Positions 63,601-64,000 of a stretch of DNA of 64,000 nucleotides are shown here, piece after piece. The DNA lies in contig NC_135559.1 in NCBI RefSeq assembly GCF_964340395.1, positions 17,473,550 to 17,537,549 on the forward strand, read 5' to 3'. The notes beneath the pieces were generated by a model. It saw only the letters and a program-made list of their open reading frames with translations. It did not search any database and was not told the origin of the DNA. A program made the position numbers and the translations under genes. Position 1 is the stretch's first letter. Every line of letters starts with the position of its first letter. This stretch comes from Glandiceps talaboti. Taxonomy: Eukaryota > Hemichordata > Enteropneusta > Spengelidae.

Positions 63601-64000
63601 AAATCTATCTGCATATTCAGTCATGTCATTAATATTCGCAATCTCCCGTTCACGTAGGAACAATGACAAGTCTTTATCACAGCAGCTGAGAAACTGTTCC
63701 CTCACTAACATATCCTTCAACTTTTCATATTTATTTTCCACCTTGGCGAGTGCAGTCCACCTATCAAAGTAGTGTTCTAACCTGCCTGCAAAAGCTGTAG
63801 CTGTTTCATGACCTTCTAGTCTACTATTTCTAAATTTTACTCTGAGGCCTTCCTCATTCAACTGATAGCGCTTCAACAATGATTCTTTCAACTTGTCATA
63901 ATCCATTGCATCATTTATCATCATACTAGCATATACAGTTAAGGCTTTCCCACTTAACAAAGCACTCAAACTCGTTGCCCAACCTGGCTTAGGCCACCCT
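60598..64000 (-). CDS. gypsy gag - protease - integrase - RT fingers polyprotein, 5' open
   Basis: The frame is open through the window edge, so its start lies outside; no internal Met needs to be the start. Counting from codon 63969: gag helical region to about 135; zinc knuckle C176-C179-H184-C189; protease DSG at 294-296 with YDLVLGN near 355; a spacer with five imperfect copies of KESECIPS (about 389-455). The integrase zinc domain has H597, H604, C634 and C637; the catalytic core is D667, D727, E763 (DD35E). A GPY/F module begins near WQGPYKV (902). RT fingers include FCIDFRKLN near 1100. The frame ends at a stop at 60598 where RT is shifted. Confidence 0.92.
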   Translation of the reverse strand, partial: GWPKPGWATSLSALLSGKALTVYASMMINDAMDYDKLKESLLKRYQLNEEGLRVKFRNSRLEGHETATAFAGRLEHYFDRWTALAKVENKYEKLKDMLVREQFLSCCDKDLSLFLREREIANINDMTEYADRFREAREQVGPKEQVKSQKNTFQGQKFVSAKSNAVGRQTGSQEIDTTRRTGIKRCFSCGKTGHISVNCWSKSRVASGTRGPHKVASLVQVEQDNKPNRGTDTIQVATCTQVIEPCCEEGGCLNLDGKSNVELRCGHILPVISMTSLAANRNHIDNMPVVKGEVNGRQVNVLRDSGCNGVVIRKGLVKHNQMTGEVRTYIMIDRTCRKAPIARIEVDTPFYVGEVEAMCMETPVYDLVLGNVDGVRKPSDPDLNWHKLHANLKVDKAKESECIPSSVDSTITKESACIPSGADITVSVTKEFECIPSNVGTDPEVTNESMCSFKHNMEATKKSECISNVVDQVLNDDAEIAAQGEAVVDKCERFVVQTVQTMAQRIAQGKPVKKLVVPELSKGTSKEPITVEVLKEAQQTDQTLERVRKLAMTNEEVNTGRENKARFFIKKGLVYLECTSPRVELGKVFTQLVVPQKLRNEVMSLAHESIVGGHLGAKKTYDKIAAQFYWPGIYSEVVRYCRSCDICQKTISKGRVTKVPLGTMPLIDVPFQKVAVDLVGPIEPVTDRGNRYILTLMDYATRYPEAVVLKRIQAEVVAEALVSIYSRVGIPQEILTDLGTLFVADIMKEVNRLLSIKHLTTTPYHPACNGLVERFNGVLKSMLKKMCAERPKDWDRYVDPVLFAYREVPQESMGFSPFELLYGRTVRGPMTILSELWTKDIAIPEVKSTYQYVLDLRQRLEETCKLAMTELGKSQVRYKKYYDHKSKARKFKVDDKVLILLPTNYNKLLMQWQGPYKVKEVVGEMDYRIYVKGKVKIYHANLLKKYEERKVPTDREEATNQSDHSDIATMTGIMNCVATAVIESSDEDERDASLIELVQTVPTEMTESVENVKVSDKLHDIQQRELREVLREYSDVLTDIPGQSKLGEHDIKLTTNDPVKSRPYPLPFAMRDTIKHEVESMLHIGVIEPSFSPYASPIVIVKKKDGSNRFCIDFRKLNKITIFDAEPMPNPED

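Larger units (their letters stand above)
58639..64000 (-). mobile_element. Ty3/gypsy retrotransposon of Gmr1 type, 5' end outside
   Basis: Minus-strand element with a 3' LTR at the low-coordinate side and one long gag-pol frame. Pol order is protease, integrase, RT, RNase H, whereas standard Ty3/gypsy has integrase last. Gmr1-like elements, described mainly from deuterostomes, share this order. It is inserted in the Polinton polymerase gene, so it is younger than the Polinton. Two frameshifts in RT-RNase H indicate it is no longer active. Confidence 0.92.

Noticed and set aside
63361-63657. + strand frames over the gypsy gag-pol
   Set aside because: Antisense shadows of the long minus-strand polyprotein, which has all the domain motifs.

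Overview
The window looks like nuclear DNA from a marine invertebrate animal. It is AT-rich and gene-poor, with spliced exons, long introns, microsatellites, satellite arrays and nested transposons. There is no bacterial-style gene packing and no rRNA or tRNA that I can recognise. The Gmr1-like Ty3/gypsy element, the Polinton and the DED/P-loop gene would suit a deuterostome such as a lancelet, hemichordate or echinoderm, but a lophotrochozoan is not excluded.

Host gene (+ strand, about 6.9-42.6 kb, 3' end outside the window). A 5'UTR exon and a start exon (ATG 7201) are followed by an exon that completes a death effector domain (DED, 25136-25327). Later exons encode a charged linker (40019-40042) and a P-loop with a Roc/GTPase-like context (42359-42554). 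Between DED and P-loop lie microexon-sized units with good splice sites: 5 nt at 26455-26459, an array of 21 tandem 452-bp units at 28.6-38.2 kb, and two diverged copies at 38.9 and 39.7 kb. Each array unit has CTACAG, then three variable bases, then GTAAGT. The triplets are TTT, ATT, CCT, CGT, GAC or GAT, while the rest of the unit is nearly constant. The phases agree: the DED ends in phase 1, the 5-nt exon brings it to phase 0, 3-nt exons keep phase 0, and the 24-nt and P-loop exons are read in phase 0. I read this as a candidate array of single-codon microexons that would vary the DED-GTPase linker. It is the main finding and needs transcript evidence.

Introns and flanks. Positions 1-3.4 kb hold a macrosatellite of roughly 750-820 bp units with embedded CTGT and CT tracts. 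A degraded LINE lies at 4.2-5.4 kb. A 1500-bp DNA transposon with 70-bp terminal inverted repeats is at 8305-9804. An LTR element lies at 12854-18941 (TSD ATAG, only gag/protease remains); a 637-bp solo LTR with TSD TTAG is inserted in one of its LTRs. A minisatellite of about 155 bp occupies 23.1-24.5 kb.

Polinton/Maverick (about 44.6-58.6 kb, continuing beyond the window). It carries an A32-type packaging ATPase, double-jelly-roll major capsid protein, capsid-associated and membrane proteins, a retroviral-type integrase, a penton-like protein and the polymerase part of a protein-primed PolB. Many genes carry in-frame stops or frameshifts, and three other elements have inserted into it, so this copy is dead. 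Most genes follow an AT-rich TATAGTATA-like motif.

Ty3/gypsy element (58639-64000, minus strand, 5' end outside). It sits inside PolB and has a 757-bp 3' LTR. Its pol order is gag-PR-INT-RT-RNaseH, with integrase before RT, as in Gmr1-type elements. Two frameshifts break RT-RNaseH.
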